The translations under genes and the position numbers were made by a program. The notes under the pieces were generated by a model. The model was given only the letters and a program-made list of their open reading frames with translations. It had not been told where the DNA came from and made no database searches. A stretch of 64,000 bases of DNA from Streptomyces sp. NBC_01304 (GTDB lineage: Bacteria; Actinomycetota; Actinomycetes; Streptomycetales; Streptomycetaceae), in the NCBI RefSeq assembly GCF_035975855.1, contig NZ_CP109055.1, forward strand, positions 9,300,001 through 9,364,000. The letters are read 5' to 3'. Shown here piece after piece: positions 8,483-16,534 of the stretch (its first letter is position 1; each line of letters begins with the position of its first letter).

Positions 8483-8582
8483 TGCCCGGGCCGGGCTCGC
8501 CCGCGTCGACTGAAGGACTAGGACCACAACGACCATGACACAGTCTTTGTGGAGCGTGCCGGTCAGCTGAGCCCCGTACGAC

Positions 8583-8617
8583 AAGCCGGGGTCTCCGTTC
8601 CACGGAGGCCCCGGCTT
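8583..8617 (+). terminator. GC-rich hairpin, probable terminator
   Basis: Arms starting AAGCCGGGG (8583) and ending CCCCGGCTT (8617), extended inward by TCCG/CGGA, form a strong stem 100 bases after the IS. It would insulate the downstream genes from readthrough. Confidence 0.6.
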
Positions 8618-8629
8618 CGTCATGCCGAC

Positions 8630-8842
8630 GTGCTCGCCGCCTCCCCGCAACAGGTCGAGGTGTTCAGCGACGAGGGGTGTGTGGACGCGTACAACTGCGC
8701 GGTCGCGGCCGCCAACGAGTGCGCCCGCATCAACGAGGAGGACGGCGCCCCGGCCGACGAGCCGTTCTACACCTGGCAGTCCATGTGCATCGAGCACGAG
8801 GAGCAGCCCGCCGGTATCTGCCCGGACTGCAACCAGGCGTAA
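8630..8842 (+). CDS. Small acidic protein with C-terminal Cys pair (70 aa)
   Basis: GTG start chosen because it follows the hairpin and marks the onset of coding-like sequence. The protein contains GCVDAYNCAVAAANEC and ends GICPDCNQA, a CxxC-type knuckle; together the cysteines could bind zinc. No family recognised. It may have been longer before the nearby IS insertion. Confidence 0.5.
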   Translation: MLAASPQQVEVFSDEGCVDAYNCAVAAANECARINEEDGAPADEPFYTWQSMCIEHEEQPAGICPDCNQA

Positions 8843-8988
8843 TGCGCCGCCCGGCCCTCGGGGTGAGGCCTGCCCCGGGGGCCGCGCCGGCCCGCTGCTC
8901 CCTGCCCTCGGCCGCCTTCGTGACGACCGTGCGCAGGGCGCACCGTGCCCCCGTTCGATCTGCCGCCTTTCTGGAGGGACGTTCCGCC

Positions 8989-9819
8989 ATGACCACTGCT
9001 ACCCGAACCGAACTGCGATCGCTGATCACCGCTGCCCAACGCCGGGTTCGAGGTGTCGAGTTGAGGATGAGCAATCAGGGGTTGCTGTATCTGTCCCGGG
9101 CCCTGTGCGACTTCCCGATGGGTGCGCTGGGGGAGCAGAGCGCCAATGCCCTGAACGCCGCCGACAGTGCTCTCTGCGCCGCGGTGGACTGTGAAGAGTT
9201 CAGCGTGCTCGACGACTTCGAGAACGAGTGGGACGCCATGGGGGTGGAACGCACCGAGATGCCCCCGGGTGACGATCCCGCCGTCGCCGCGCTGCTCAAC
9301 ATGGTCGGCCGGTGCATTACCCGCCACGAGAGCACCATGCCGGGCGACATCGACCGGATGGCGTGGATGGCCGCCTACCAGGCCGGGGTGACGCTGCTGG
9401 AGGAGTTCCTGCGGGCGCTGCGGCGCCACCGTAAGCGGGGCGGGGAGCTGCGCTTGCTGCTGCCGTACACAGCGAAGTACGCCTTCGACGCGGCTGTAGG
9501 CCGGGCGGTCGCCTACCGCGCCCTGTACGTCACCCGCAACGCCCTGACGCTGGCCGCAGTCGACTTCGGGCTGTTCCCCATCGGTGGACGGCAGCCGGTG
9601 CCGAACTCCCCACGCGGCTGGTCCCGCTTCATCGGAAGCGCGGTCTACCGGTTCGAGGTGACCGAGCCCCGCCCGCTGGACGGCGCACCGGTGGGCATGG
9701 TCGTCGCCGTGCGGATCGACCCCGTCACCGGCCAGCGCAGCGAGCGCCACGCCTTCCCGCTGTCACCGCGCGACCCGGACCGGCACGCGGCCCTGATCGC
9801 CGAGCTGCGCCGTATTTGA
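8989..9819 (+). CDS. Hypothetical protein (276 aa)
   Basis: Starts MTTATRTELRSLITAAQRR with GGAGGG 9 bases upstream. The protein is mainly alpha-helical with no signal peptide or membrane segment and no recognised motif. It is the first of four closely spaced + strand genes (to 11842) of phage- or plasmid-like character. Confidence 0.7.
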   Translation: MTTATRTELRSLITAAQRRVRGVELRMSNQGLLYLSRALCDFPMGALGEQSANALNAADSALCAAVDCEEFSVLDDFENEWDAMGVERTEMPPGDDPAVAALLNMVGRCITRHESTMPGDIDRMAWMAAYQAGVTLLEEFLRALRRHRKRGGELRLLLPYTAKYAFDAAVGRAVAYRALYVTRNALTLAAVDFGLFPIGGRQPVPNSPRGWSRFIGSAVYRFEVTEPRPLDGAPVGMVVAVRIDPVTGQRSERHAFPLSPRDPDRHAALIAELRRI

Positions 9820-9976
9820 CCACCCTCTCGGCCGGGGCGCACCGCCCCGGCCCCACCACTTCCTTGAAGGGTTCGACATGACCATGCCCCTGGCTGCGCG
9901 CCGCGCGCTGCTGACCGACGTACGTACCGCCATCCACCATCCCGCCACACGTCAGAGAAAACGCAGCACACTCATC

Positions 9977-10924
9977 ATGACCAAGCCGACCAACCCCTAC
10001 GCCCATGCCTATGCGGCGTTCCTGCGCGAAACCGCCGAGCACCAGCTCATGATGCTCCACGATGACGATCTCTATCGCCATCTGCGGATCCAGAAGCCCG
10101 GCACGCGCATGTGGTCCTGGGACATCACCACCTGGCCGGGGCACCTGACCACCTCTGGCGACATCGCCGACGGCTACATGTTCACCCGCCTCGAAGACAT
10201 GATCGACTTCTTCGACATCTCCAAGCGGAACCGCGACCACTATTCCGGCGGCGCGCCGAGCATCGACGTGCGCTACTGGGCCCAGAAGTTCTGCGGCGGC
10301 CGTTCGCGCGAGGTGAATAGGTACGACGCTGACGTATTCCTGCAGCTGGTGTGTGAGCACCTGGCGGAGCACGAGGAGCTCGGCGACGAGGCGCAGACAT
10401 TCCACGAGCGACAACTCACGCTGCTAAAGCAGCTCCATAACCTGCGTCGGCTCGACGAGGCAGCGCAGCTGGAGCTCCTGAGGACACACTGGATGGCCGA
10501 GGCCAGAACGACGCACTTCGACCCGAGCACCGACACGACGCTCGCGCGTCAGTGCCGCGACGCCGCCGCGGCTGCCATAGACCGCCTCTGGAGCGCCGAC
10601 GACCTTTCGGGCGGGAAGTTTGATCGGCTCACCAAGGAGCACGACTGGAACGAACTTGCCGATATCGCCATCGAGCGGAAGTCCCCAGCCGAACGCGCCG
10701 CTGAGATCCTCGCTGATGCGAAGTCGGATGCCGACAGCGAGTCCGAGGCACACAAGCGGCTCCAAGACCAGAGCGAGATCTTCGGCGAGGACACCGCGGA
10801 GTGGGACCTGCGCGGCTACGACTTCCAGTTCCTGCTCACCTGCTATGGCGTCGACCTGGCCGTGCGGCTCTACCGCGAGCGCCAGGCCTGGCAGGCTGAG
10901 GCCCCTGAGGCGGTGCCAGCATGA
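9977..10924 (+). CDS. Hypothetical protein (315 aa)
   Basis: The start MTKPTNPYAHAYAAFLRE at 9977 is preferred over an in-frame ATG at 9878, whose 33 extra residues are low complexity. The protein is helix-rich and strongly charged, containing KSPAERAAEILADAKSDADS near the C-terminus. The stop overlaps the next start (ATGA). No function recognised. Confidence 0.7.
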   Translation: MTKPTNPYAHAYAAFLRETAEHQLMMLHDDDLYRHLRIQKPGTRMWSWDITTWPGHLTTSGDIADGYMFTRLEDMIDFFDISKRNRDHYSGGAPSIDVRYWAQKFCGGRSREVNRYDADVFLQLVCEHLAEHEELGDEAQTFHERQLTLLKQLHNLRRLDEAAQLELLRTHWMAEARTTHFDPSTDTTLARQCRDAAAAAIDRLWSADDLSGGKFDRLTKEHDWNELADIAIERKSPAERAAEILADAKSDADSESEAHKRLQDQSEIFGEDTAEWDLRGYDFQFLLTCYGVDLAVRLYRERQAWQAEAPEAVPA

Positions 10925-11631
10925 GCCGCCGTCCAACCCAGGACCCAGCGATCGACGCGGAGCACGGTGGTGAGATCCACCCCGCCTTCGGCGTCGCGGT
11001 CGTGACGCGAAGAAGTGGTTCAGGCCGGTCGCTGTTCCAGTCCGACCTGCTCCACAACGAGACCATCTCGCTGTCCGTCCGCCAGGCCACGCGCAAACGC
11101 GACCTCAACCACGACTGGGTCCATCCAGGCCAGGAGCTCGTGGAGATCGAGATGAGCCTCGCGCAGTGGGGCTCGCTTGTGTCCTCCATGGGTCTCGGCA
11201 GCGGCGTGCCGGTGACCATCCGGCATACCGAGCGCGACACCTTCGTGCCCGAGATCCCGCATCAGCCCCGCACCGCCGAGAACCTGCGGGAGGTCCGCGA
11301 GGTCACCGACCGAATGTACGCCCATGTCAAGGCCGCCACGGCGGCACTGCACGAGGCAATCCACGAGAAGAAGGGCGTGAGGGCCACCAAGGAGGCACTC
11401 AACGCACTGGAGCACGCCGTCGCCGGTGCGGGCGGCAACGCCCAGTTCACCGTCGACTCGCTCGTGAAAGCCGGCGAGCAGGTCGTCGCCCAGGCCCGCG
11501 CCGACATCGAGGCCCACGTCCTGGAGGTCGTCCGGCTGACGGGTGCCGAGTCCTCCATCGAAGTCGCGTCATTCGATGCCCCGGCGCTGCCGGGGCCCAC
11601 TACCAGCCGAGAGGAGCCCACCGATGCCTGA
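10921..11631 (+). CDS. Hypothetical protein (236 aa)
   Basis: Translationally coupled to both neighbours by ATGA-type overlaps. An N-terminal beta-rich half (HPAFGVAVVTRRSGSG, then VEIEMSLAQWGSLVSSMG) is followed by a long helical half suggestive of a coiled coil. It resembles unassigned proteins of actinophages in general character only. Confidence 0.65.
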   Translation: MSRRPTQDPAIDAEHGGEIHPAFGVAVVTRRSGSGRSLFQSDLLHNETISLSVRQATRKRDLNHDWVHPGQELVEIEMSLAQWGSLVSSMGLGSGVPVTIRHTERDTFVPEIPHQPRTAENLREVREVTDRMYAHVKAATAALHEAIHEKKGVRATKEALNALEHAVAGAGGNAQFTVDSLVKAGEQVVAQARADIEAHVLEVVRLTGAESSIEVASFDAPALPGPTTSREEPTDA

Positions 11632-11842
11632 ACCCACCGTGCCCGATGAGCTGTTCGACGCCGATTTCGCCGTGTTCGGCAAGCACAGTCTGGCCGACCG
11701 CTTCAACTGGATCATCCAGGACGGACAGCTCGTCCACGCTCCCGTCGTCGACTGGACCCGGGCATGGCCCAAGTACGGCGACGAGAGTGCAGTCCGAAGG
11801 GCCTGGCCTGCCTCGCCTCCCCGCACGGAACACAGCACATAG
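11624..11842 (+). CDS. Small hypothetical protein (72 aa)
   Basis: Starts MPEPTVPDELFDADFAVFGK and overlaps the preceding stop. The first 55 residues are coding-like; the last part may be an extension past an original stop. No family recognised. Confidence 0.5.
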   Translation: MPEPTVPDELFDADFAVFGKHSLADRFNWIIQDGQLVHAPVVDWTRAWPKYGDESAVRRAWPASPPRTEHST

Positions 11843-12083
11843 CGAGCCTGGTCTCCGTCGCGTGCGAGTTCCCCGGCTCTCCACCGCAGAGCCGACTGAA
11901 GCACCAGCCTCGACAAGGAGGGGCACGCCACGGCGACCGGTGCGAGCACCGCACCGAGGACCGCACGGTCCGCCGGAGCTACAGGCGGTGAGCGGCCGTA
12001 ATGGACGTCATCGTGTACGCCGCCGTCGTCACAGCCCTCACCGGCCTCCCTGCGCCCACCGGACACAACTCTGGAGGGATACC

Positions 12084-12929
12084 GTGTACCAGAACGCCAC
12101 CCGCGAACAGATCATCACCGCCCTCCAAAAGGGCAAGTCCGTCAACGCCATCGCCGCAGAACTCCGAGCGGACCGCGGCCGGATCCGGCGGATCCGCGAC
12201 GAGTCCGGCATCCCCGTCCACGTCCCGCAGTACCCCACCGCCGAAGAGAAGTGGCAGTTGTACGCGCGGCCCGTCGAGGGCGGCCACCGCGAATGGACCG
12301 GACCGCGCGCCAGCCGGGGCGGCACTCCCGTCATGCGAATCGGCACCACGAGTCACAGGCCGTCCGGAATCGCGTTCCGGATCCGGACCGGACGTGATCC
12401 GGTCGGACAGGTCAAATCCGAATGCGGACTCAAGCACTGCGTTGAGCCGGCACATGACGACGACGAAGCCGGCCGCCGTGAAGCGCGCGCCAAGCTGCAC
12501 CCCGGCCCGCTCACCGGCCGGTGCAAGTACGGGCATGAGCGGGCCGAGCACGGACGGTTCGAGCCGGACGGCACCGCATACTGCGCCCGTTGCAAGTACC
12601 TCGACAAGAACCCCGCCATCGACGACCGCACGAAGATCGCGCCGGCCGTCACGGCGGAGGAGGCGTTCCAGCAGCGGCTCCAGCTCACCGACGGCGGGCA
12701 CGTCCTGTGGACCGGGCCTGCCCACGGCAGCCCGGTGCTCCCCTGGAAGGGGACGACCGTCTCGGCCTACCGGATCGCGTTCCGTCTTCACCACGGCCGC
12801 GATCCCGAGGGACCGGTGACGTCCGCGTGCACGGTGCCGCTGTGCGTCGCCGGACCGTGCCTCCTCGACCGGCCGATGAGACAGGCCGGCGACCGCCTGT
12901 TCCGCACCCTGTTCGGACCTGGCGCATGA
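12084..12929 (+). CDS. HTH protein with two HNH-like zinc-site repeats
   Basis: The GTG start is supported by GGAGGG 6 bases upstream. Residues 3-37 form a simple helix-turn-helix (REQIITALQKGKSVNAIAAE). Two similar modules follow: each begins with a W.GP motif (EWTGPRASRGG and LWTGPAHGSP), continues with AFRIRTGRDPVG or AFRLHHGRDPEG, and ends in a cysteine site (ECGLKHCVEPAH and ACTVPLCVAGPC). The first site matches the C..(K)xCvnP.H pattern of phage HNH endonucleases; the second has lost its histidine. Between them sits a CKYGH...CARC zinc knuckle. Likely a DNA-binding, possibly homing-type, protein. Confidence 0.65.
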   Translation: MYQNATREQIITALQKGKSVNAIAAELRADRGRIRRIRDESGIPVHVPQYPTAEEKWQLYARPVEGGHREWTGPRASRGGTPVMRIGTTSHRPSGIAFRIRTGRDPVGQVKSECGLKHCVEPAHDDDEAGRREARAKLHPGPLTGRCKYGHERAEHGRFEPDGTAYCARCKYLDKNPAIDDRTKIAPAVTAEEAFQQRLQLTDGGHVLWTGPAHGSPVLPWKGTTVSAYRIAFRLHHGRDPEGPVTSACTVPLCVAGPCLLDRPMRQAGDRLFRTLFGPGA

Positions 12930-13138
12930 GCCCCGTCCGCCCGGAGAGCCGAGCCCGCTACCCCGCGCAAATAGCCAGACATCAGCCTACGCATCCGCAC
13001 CATGCGTACCGCCGGCCGCTCGAATGCCGCGGTGAATGCGAACGCGGGACCCGGGGCGGATGCTGTCCCAACCCGCAACGCCGGCGCCGCCTACGGGCAT
13101 CGGCAGACCGCAACCGCCACGCGGCGCGCCGCCGTTGA
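12926..13138 (+). CDS. Small basic cysteine-rich protein (70 aa)
   Basis: The ATG overlaps the TGA of the preceding gene (ATGA). The product is very basic and contains a CRGECERGTRGGCCPN cysteine cluster. Coupling to the HTH/HNH gene is the main support; composition alone would not be enough. Confidence 0.4.
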   Translation: MSPVRPESRARYPAQIARHQPTHPHHAYRRPLECRGECERGTRGGCCPNPQRRRRLRASADRNRHAARRR

Positions 13139-13301
13139 GGCCGCGGACCGACTCGCCCTCAACGAGCCGCGATCACCGGCCTCGCGCTCGGTGCCGTCTG
13201 CGTTCCGTTCATCTCCGGGACCCTGCTCAGCCTCCGCCGGGTAGCGGCACCGTCGGCCGGCAGGTCGACGACGGGGCCCTCTGTGCCGCATCCAGCAATC
13301 C
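13139..13301. other. Gene-free interval
   Basis: No ORF with a plausible start was seen. One frame encodes a short hydrophobic stretch (ITGLALGAVCVPFISG) but lacks any start codon. Confidence 0.4.
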
Positions 13302-13350
13302 GGGCCCGTGCCTCTTGGCTCCGCACCCTGCGGAACGGAGGCACGGGCCC
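13302..13350 (+). terminator. Terminator with T-rich tail
   Basis: Arms GGGCCCGTGCCTC (13302-13314) and GAGGCACGGGCCC (13337-13349) pair perfectly and are followed by CTTCTTTTC. It closes the 8.9-13.1 kb gene cluster ahead of the toxin-antitoxin promoter. Confidence 0.75.
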
Positions 13351-13442
13351 CTTCTTTTCCTCGTCGGTTCCGTCTCTCACGGTCGGTACGAACCTCCATT
13401 CAGCTCCTCTATCGACTCGGTGAGCACCGTCGTATATGAGGC

Positions 13443-13479
13443 AATGACAAGTCATTCGCTAATGATTAGACTGGATCTA
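13443..13479 (+). promoter_or_regulatory. Sigma-70-type, apparently leaderless promoter with operator palindrome
   Basis: A -35 element ATGACA (13444-13449), a 17-base spacer and a -10 element TAGACT (13467-13472) lie directly before the ATG at 13479, so transcription should start at or next to the start codon. The perfect palindrome AATGAC-AA-GTCATT (13443-13456) overlaps the -35 and is a natural operator for the antitoxin. Confidence 0.65.
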
Positions 13480-13871
13480 TGACTAACAATGACAACAGTC
13501 ACCGCAACGGCGCTCCCGATGCCGAGCTCCCGAAGTTCTCCGTCAATGTCGTCCCGACCGATCAGATCACGCACGAGGACCTCGGTGCGCTGCTGAGCCT
13601 CTTTCGCCGCGGCCAGATCGAGCCGCTGTTCTTCGGCGACAACAGCAAGCCCGAAGCCGCGATCGTCCCCTTCGCGGCGTTCGTGCGTCTGCTGAAGCAC
13701 GACCATGCAGGCACGATCCGCGAAGAGAGCGCATTCCAGGGCGAGCTGCGGCGCCGCATCCAGGAATCCGACGCCTCCGGTGAACCAGGCATGACCTTGG
13801 ACGAGCTCGGCGACGAACTCGGAGGGCCGGCGCAGGTGTTGATCCGCAAGGCGCTCGATGATGGCGAATAG
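13479..13871 (+). CDS. Putative antitoxin of a type II toxin-antitoxin pair
   Basis: A 130-residue protein encoded just ahead of, and overlapping by 14 bases, a RelE/ParE-like toxin gene. Residues 15-70 have a Phd/YefM-like flavour (FSVNVVPTDQITHEDLGALL, then EAAIVPFAAFVRLLKHD). The C-terminal half is acidic and helical, as expected for the toxin-binding part of an antitoxin. It probably autoregulates through the palindrome at 13443-13456. Assignment rests on gene order and pattern rather than a strong domain match. Confidence 0.55.
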   Translation: MTNNDNSHRNGAPDAELPKFSVNVVPTDQITHEDLGALLSLFRRGQIEPLFFGDNSKPEAAIVPFAAFVRLLKHDHAGTIREESAFQGELRRRIQESDASGEPGMTLDELGDELGGPAQVLIRKALDDGE

Positions 13872-14370
13872 CCTCCGGATCAAGGTCCATCTCAGTCCCG
13901 GAGCTCGCGCCGACCTTCAGCAGCTCAACCAGCGAGCCCTGAAGAAGCCGCACGGAAGGGAGGAGGCGCTGCTCGAAGCGACCATCGTGATGCTGCATCG
14001 CCTGAACGGGCGTCGCCATCCTACGAAGCCGCTCGACCACAACCCCCACTTCGCGGACCTGTCCGACTGCGACACGACCTACGTCGGAGCCGATCCCTAT
14101 GAGAAGCCGCCGCTGCGGATCGTCTCCCGGGACATCCGGCCAAGCCGTCCCGACGGGATCACCCGCCGCGAGATCGTTGCTATCGGCGCTCGGCAAAACA
14201 GCAACGTGTACCGAATCGCCGGGCAGCGCCTCGGCCGGCCCACGGGACTCACCCTCGCCGAGCTGCGCGCTCAGCGCGAACCGATCGCGGATCCTTCGCG
14301 GGCCCGGCAGCGCACAACTGCTGGCTTCGACGCCCCTTCATCGAGCGAGCCCGACCTCCAGCCTGACTGA
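13858..14370 (+). CDS. Putative RelE/ParE-like toxin
   Basis: Two adjacent ATGs (13858 and 13861) lie inside the end of the antitoxin gene. The fold pattern fits the RelE superfamily: LRIKVHLSPGARADLQQLNQ, a helical region with HRLNGRRHP, the FADLSDCDTTYVGADP strand region and PPLRIVSRDI near residue 90. The C-terminal 70 residues are an extension beyond the usual size of about 95. A module of this kind would stabilise the mobile element. Confidence 0.55.
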   Translation: MMANSLRIKVHLSPGARADLQQLNQRALKKPHGREEALLEATIVMLHRLNGRRHPTKPLDHNPHFADLSDCDTTYVGADPYEKPPLRIVSRDIRPSRPDGITRREIVAIGARQNSNVYRIAGQRLGRPTGLTLAELRAQREPIADPSRARQRTTAGFDAPSSSEPDLQPD

Positions 14371-14446
14371 CCTGTCGAACGCGATCTCGTTCATGATTGA
14401 TTGCCTACTCATGGAATGATGGTAATGGCGAGTCAATAACTGCAGG

Positions 14447-14788
14447 ATGGCGGCGATGCGTGACTATGAGCCAGAGACTCAGGCGATTGCTCCTGATGCC
14501 GAACCCCAGTCCAGCGCAGCCACGGGACGCCGCCGGCGGATCAGTTCTCGTTCCGCCCTCTTCGTACGGCGCGGCATCGCACTGGCGTTGGCCCTTGGCA
14601 TGGCCTACGGCATCTACCACATCATCTTCCGCACTGAAGTACTCGCTCCCGCACTGGCCCACGTCGGGCCCGTCAAGAACTTCATCGGCTGGGTGATCGA
14701 GGACCCACGCCGGGCGTGGATTGTGCTGGCTGCCCTCGTCATCCCGCACATCGGGCTGTACTACTCACTCTTCGAGGAGCGGAAGTAG
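14447..14788 (+). CDS. Small integral membrane protein (113 aa)
   Basis: A cytoplasmic, arginine-rich N-terminus (ATGRRRRISSRS) is followed by two membrane segments at about residues 40-58 (RGIALALALGMAYGIYHIIF) and 88-106 (WIVLAALVIPHIGLYYSLF). A second ATG at 14456 is possible. It is followed after 12 bases by another small membrane protein gene, so the two form a pair. Confidence 0.65.
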   Translation: MAAMRDYEPETQAIAPDAEPQSSAATGRRRRISSRSALFVRRGIALALALGMAYGIYHIIFRTEVLAPALAHVGPVKNFIGWVIEDPRRAWIVLAALVIPHIGLYYSLFEERK

Positions 14789-14799
14789 GACGGGGTGCC

Positions 14800-15041
14800 A
14801 TGTTCAAGAGCGCTCGCGCCGTCATCGCCCGCGGTCTGATCGGCGGCGTCTGTCTGGCGGTCATCGTCGGATGGGTCACCGGCTTCTTCACCTCGATCGC
14901 GAGCACCGTCGCCGGCCTGTGGAACGACTTCATGGGCTGGAACAATTCGCCACTGGGGTGGAGCACCTCTTTGCCGGGGCCGGCGTGGTCATCATCCCGG
15001 GCATCGTGCTCGTGCTGATCTTCGCCATCGCCGACGGCTGA
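14800..15041 (+). pseudogene. Small membrane protein, apparently frameshifted
   Basis: From the ATG at 14800 the frame encodes MFKSARAVIARGLIGGVCLA and a membrane segment to about residue 50. Near 14955 (CTGGGGTGG) coding sense jumps to another frame, which continues VEHLFAGAGVVIIPGIVLVL and ends IFAIADG at 15041. A one-base indel in the G run would restore an 80-residue two-TM protein. Either a recent mutation, a base-call error, or less likely a programmed shift. Confidence 0.5.
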
Positions 15042-15073
15042 GTCTCACCGCTGGGCTCGTCCCATCCGCCATA

Positions 15074-15120
15074 GAGAGAACCTCCGCGATGCCTGTGTGC
15101 ATCACGGAGGTTCTCTTTTT
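15074..15120 (+). terminator. Strong bidirectional terminator
   Basis: An imperfect 18-bp stem, GAGAACCTCCGCGATGC against GCATCACGGAGGTTCTC, followed by TTTTTC on the + strand. It separates the + strand cluster from the convergent minus-strand operon ending at 15260. Confidence 0.85.
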
Positions 15121-15259
15121 CTGCTGGCCATCGACCTTGACGGACAACATGCGCAGACTTGGACGACCTGGAATAGATGGATACCGCAGAACTCCGTCGG
15201 CGCAGAGCGCGGCGGACCACACCCAGGTCCCACGCTCGGCCGACGTGTGCGGGCACACC

Positions 15260-16006
15260 TCAGCGAGCGGCACCGGCGAGGCGGCGCATGATCGTCATGA
15301 GTTCGTCGGGCGGCGCGATGCTCATCGTCCGACTCTCCTGGTCGAAGTGCGTGATCGATGTCAGGGTGCCGGTGCGCCACCAGAACACCCGGGGGGAGAG
15401 GCGTCCGGGGCCATCCTCGTAGGCGCCCTGCCCGAACTGCGCCAAGGCGTTGACGGCCTCGGCCACGTGTCTGTCGTTGAGCGGGCAGAACACCAAGTTG
15501 TGCCGGTTCGGGACGACTAGCAGCACGCCCTCGTCCGGTATCTCGGGGCCGTCGGCGGCCTTCACCGCTTCGTCGAAGACGAGCACCTTACTGGCCGCGA
15601 ACACCGACTCCGGGTGCCCGAGGATGTGGAGGACTGCGCCATCGGGGAGATCGACGGTGTCGTAGTTGACCGGAGCGCTGAGCAAGTTGGCACGTGCGGC
15701 AGCCGCGAGAGTGTCCCACTCAACGAGGGCCACGTCGCGGTCATCGAGGACACGGACGGTGTCGGGCATGTCAAGGGCGATGCCCGCCATGAGGTCTGTG
15801 GCCAGCGGTTGCAGGTAGCTGAACTGCCCTCGCGCTTCCTCGGGTATCGACTCCTCCGCGACCAGCCGCAGGTGCACGTTGCGCAGGGGGTCCGGGGTAC
15901 TGCTGTGGTCGGCGCGGGCGGACAAGTCGCTGATACTCGGCTCCTTGGGTGTGCGGCAGCGGCGGAGTGCCGGGCTCGATGGCACGCGGTCATAGATCGG
16001 TGTCAC
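15260..16006 (-). CDS. Hypothetical protein (248 aa)
   Basis: The last gene of the long minus-strand series, starting with GTG 12 bases after the HU-like gene's stop, which suggests co-transcription. A basic, proline-rich N-terminus precedes an alpha/beta protein containing LLVVPNRHNLVFCPLNDRHV and LSPRVFWWRTGTLTSI. The layout is reminiscent of DUF1444-like proteins but no firm family was recognised. Confidence 0.65.
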   Translation of the reverse strand: MTPIYDRVPSSPALRRCRTPKEPSISDLSARADHSSTPDPLRNVHLRLVAEESIPEEARGQFSYLQPLATDLMAGIALDMPDTVRVLDDRDVALVEWDTLAAAARANLLSAPVNYDTVDLPDGAVLHILGHPESVFAASKVLVFDEAVKAADGPEIPDEGVLLVVPNRHNLVFCPLNDRHVAEAVNALAQFGQGAYEDGPGRLSPRVFWWRTGTLTSITHFDQESRTMSIAPPDELMTIMRRLAGAAR

Positions 16007-16017
16007 AGCACAAGTGC

Positions 16018-16407
16018 CTACGATGCGGCCCGTAGCTCACGTTCCTCAATGACATTCTCGAACTCGTCGGCATCCTTGTTCATCCCGTAGGTCTCCGGTG
16101 ACATCTCGTCCTCGTTGCCGCCGAGCCGACGGTTGACACTGCTCGACGCAGAGAACTTCAGCACCACGTAGTCGTCGATGTCGCTCTTGCCGAAGCGGAC
16201 CTTGTGGCCCTTGTGGTCCTGTCGGTAGAAGCGGCCGAAGCTCGTGAGCACGACGGTCTCCCCGCAGCTGACCGCGCCCGTGAGTTCACTGAGCAGCGAC
16301 TCGTACACGTTGTTCACCACTCGGGCCGGCAACCCGCTGCGAGCCGCGACCCGAGAGATGAACTCGCGCTTACTGACACGCGGATTCGTCGTCGTCTCCA
16401 TACCCAC
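16018..16407 (-). CDS. HU/IHF-family nucleoid-associated DNA-binding protein
   Basis: Residues 10-92 align with the HU fold: VSKREFISRVAARSGLPARV, helices to LLSELTGAVSCGETVVLTSF, then GRFYRQDHKGHKVRFGKSDI in the position of the DNA-binding arm. The invariant GFG/GRF turn is present as SFGRF. A 35-residue acidic tail (EDEMSPETYGMNKDADEFEN) is extra compared with ordinary 90-residue HU. Encoded in the same direction and just downstream of the RNA polymerase block, it could organise element DNA or assist promoter opening; that is inference. Confidence 0.82.
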   Translation of the reverse strand: MGMETTTNPRVSKREFISRVAARSGLPARVVNNVYESLLSELTGAVSCGETVVLTSFGRFYRQDHKGHKVRFGKSDIDDYVVLKFSASSSVNRRLGGNEDEMSPETYGMNKDADEFENVIEERELRAAS

Positions 16408-16451
16408 ACCTTGTCCTGTCGTCCATCATGCCTCGGCTTTGTTCGGGAATC

Positions 16452-16457
16452 AGTCTA
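16452..16457 (-). promoter_or_regulatory. Candidate -10 element upstream of the HU-like gene
   Basis: On the minus strand the sequence TCGATAGACTGATT contains TAGACT, a good streptomycete -10 hexamer, 45 bases upstream of the ATG. No clear -35 lies at the usual distance. The same GATAGA core precedes other minus-strand units. Confidence 0.4.
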
Positions 16458-16534
16458 TCGAAGACAGTCGCGAGTGCAGAAGGAGTAGAAGGCTTATTGA
16501 GTGCCACTTGCCACGCTTGTCGTGAACCATTCAG

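Noticed and set aside
8534..8569. An 11-codon ORF (MTQSLWSVPVS) after the left IS
   Set aside because: Too short to support, and it is followed at once by a hairpin; could be chance.
13160..13240. Short hydrophobic frame (ITGLALGAVCVPFISG)
   Set aside because: No start codon precedes it after the stop of the upstream gene.
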